DNA from: an uncultured Candidatus Melainabacteria bacterium
GTDB taxonomy: Bacteria; Cyanobacteriota; Vampirovibrionia; Gastranaerophilales; Gastranaerophilaceae
DNA: 5,226 bases
Direction of reading: 5' to 3'
Assembly (NCBI GenBank): GCA_934675225.1
Contig: CAKUQA010000128.1
Coordinates: 1 to 5,226, forward strand
Under the pieces are notes generated by a model. That model did no database searches and had not been told where the DNA came from. It saw only the letters and a program-made list of their open reading frames with translations. The number at the start of each line of letters is the position of its first letter. Position 1 is the first letter of the stretch. This document shows positions 4,756-5,226 of this stretch, in pieces. The translations under genes were made by a program, and so were the position numbers.

Positions 4756-5226
4756 ATGAAAAAGATTTTGAGTTTATTAATATGTTTCCAAATACTTTCT
4801 TTACCTGTACTTGCAGAATATGATTTTTCTGACGAAGCACAGGCTGAATTTGACAGAAACAAATACCAAAATATTAACTCGCAACCTATGGATTTTACTA
4901 AAAAAAGAAATAGAACAGAAATTAAAAACAATACACCCAAAGATATTACAACTCCAACAGTAATTAATGAAGAAATGCAACCAAATGCATTCACTCCACC
5001 ATCACATCAAACACTAACCGGATATATTGTAGAAATACCATCCGGTACAACTTTTAGTGTAACTTTTGATTCCGGAATAAGTTCAGGCAGTTTAGAAAAA
5101 AACGACAGACTGACCGTTCGACTAACAAATGACTTAAGATATAATGGCAAACTTATTGCTCCTGCAGGAAGTCTTGTTTATGTAACAGCAACAGATGCAA
5201 AAAATGCAGGTTTAGCCTATGGTAGC
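4756..5226 (+). CDS. Secreted or periplasmic protein, N-terminal part (runs off right edge)
   Basis: The frame is open for 157 codons to the window edge. MKKILSLLICFQILSLPVLA (1-20) is a clean signal peptide with a V-L-A signal peptidase I site before EYDF; C10 is inside the hydrophobic core and there is no lipobox. Residues 21-85 are polar, rich in Asn, Lys, Thr and Pro, and probably a flexible linker. From about residue 86 a beta-rich domain starts: LTGYIVEIPSGTTF (87-100), ISSGSLEKNDRLTVRLTNDL (108-127), then NGKLIAPAGSLVYV (130-143). The order 'I-P-S-G-T-T-F ... D-R-L-x-V-R-L ... G-K-L-I-A-P-A-G-S' resembles the barrel domain of VirB10/TrbI-like and related periplasmic proteins, but the similarity is loose and there is no conjugation context. 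An in-frame ATG at 4747 would add M-Y-L; it overlaps the proposed -10 box and lacks a ribosome binding site, so 4756 is preferred. Confidence 0.8.
   Translation, partial: MKKILSLLICFQILSLPVLAEYDFSDEAQAEFDRNKYQNINSQPMDFTKKRNRTEIKNNTPKDITTPTVINEEMQPNAFTPPSHQTLTGYIVEIPSGTTFSVTFDSGISSGSLEKNDRLTVRLTNDLRYNGKLIAPAGSLVYVTATDAKNAGLAYGS

Noticed and set aside
4731..4994. Minus-strand open frame of 87 codons
   Set aside because: It is antisense to the secreted-protein gene, whose signal peptide and promoter are clear. Its end also runs into the promoter region.

Overview
This is an AT-rich bacterial window with six genes that can be read in full or in part, plus one fragment at the left edge. Genes are densely packed, no intergenic gap reaches 150 bases, and there are no RNA genes, insertion sequences or CRISPR arrays. 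The best guess for the source is an uncultured gut lineage near the non-photosynthetic cyanobacteria (Melainabacteria/Vampirovibrionia, Gastranaerophilales). That rests on three things: an S-F-K-G tag near the N-terminus of a large unknown protein, which I recall as common in that lineage; the GSGSTGATN form of the PlsY signature; and the AT-rich codon use. It is inference from memory and no database was searched.

Left part (1-1360): a divergent pair opens the window. A membrane protein runs leftward off the edge, and a probable RNA polymerase omega subunit (rpoZ) runs rightward and ends at a good intrinsic terminator. A complete trimeric-type purine nucleoside phosphorylase follows, with its own strong ribosome binding site.

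Middle (1394-3718, minus strand): one 774-residue protein of unknown function fills almost half the window, convergent with the phosphorylase. It consists of two diverged copies of a module of about 320 residues. Each copy begins with an SFK(G/A) tag and a KKDDK-KPLL segment and ends with FLxxDxYN, KxxFKxxxxxxG and a hydrophobic stretch. This is the most novel object in the window.

Right part (3812-5226): plsY (glycerol-3-phosphate acyltransferase) and a 68-residue hydrophobic protein overlap as TAATG and read leftward as a coupled pair. Diverging from plsY is a secreted protein that runs off the right edge. The two promoters of this divergent pair are interleaved: each -35 box lies in the other's spacer, so polymerase should not be able to occupy both at once. 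The secreted protein, and possibly the left-edge membrane protein, have a TATAAT box only 6-7 bases before the ATG and no Shine-Dalgarno sequence, which suggests leaderless mRNAs.

Functionally the window mixes housekeeping genes (transcription, purine salvage, phospholipid synthesis) with envelope proteins of unknown role. Nothing ties them into one pathway beyond the plsY pair.
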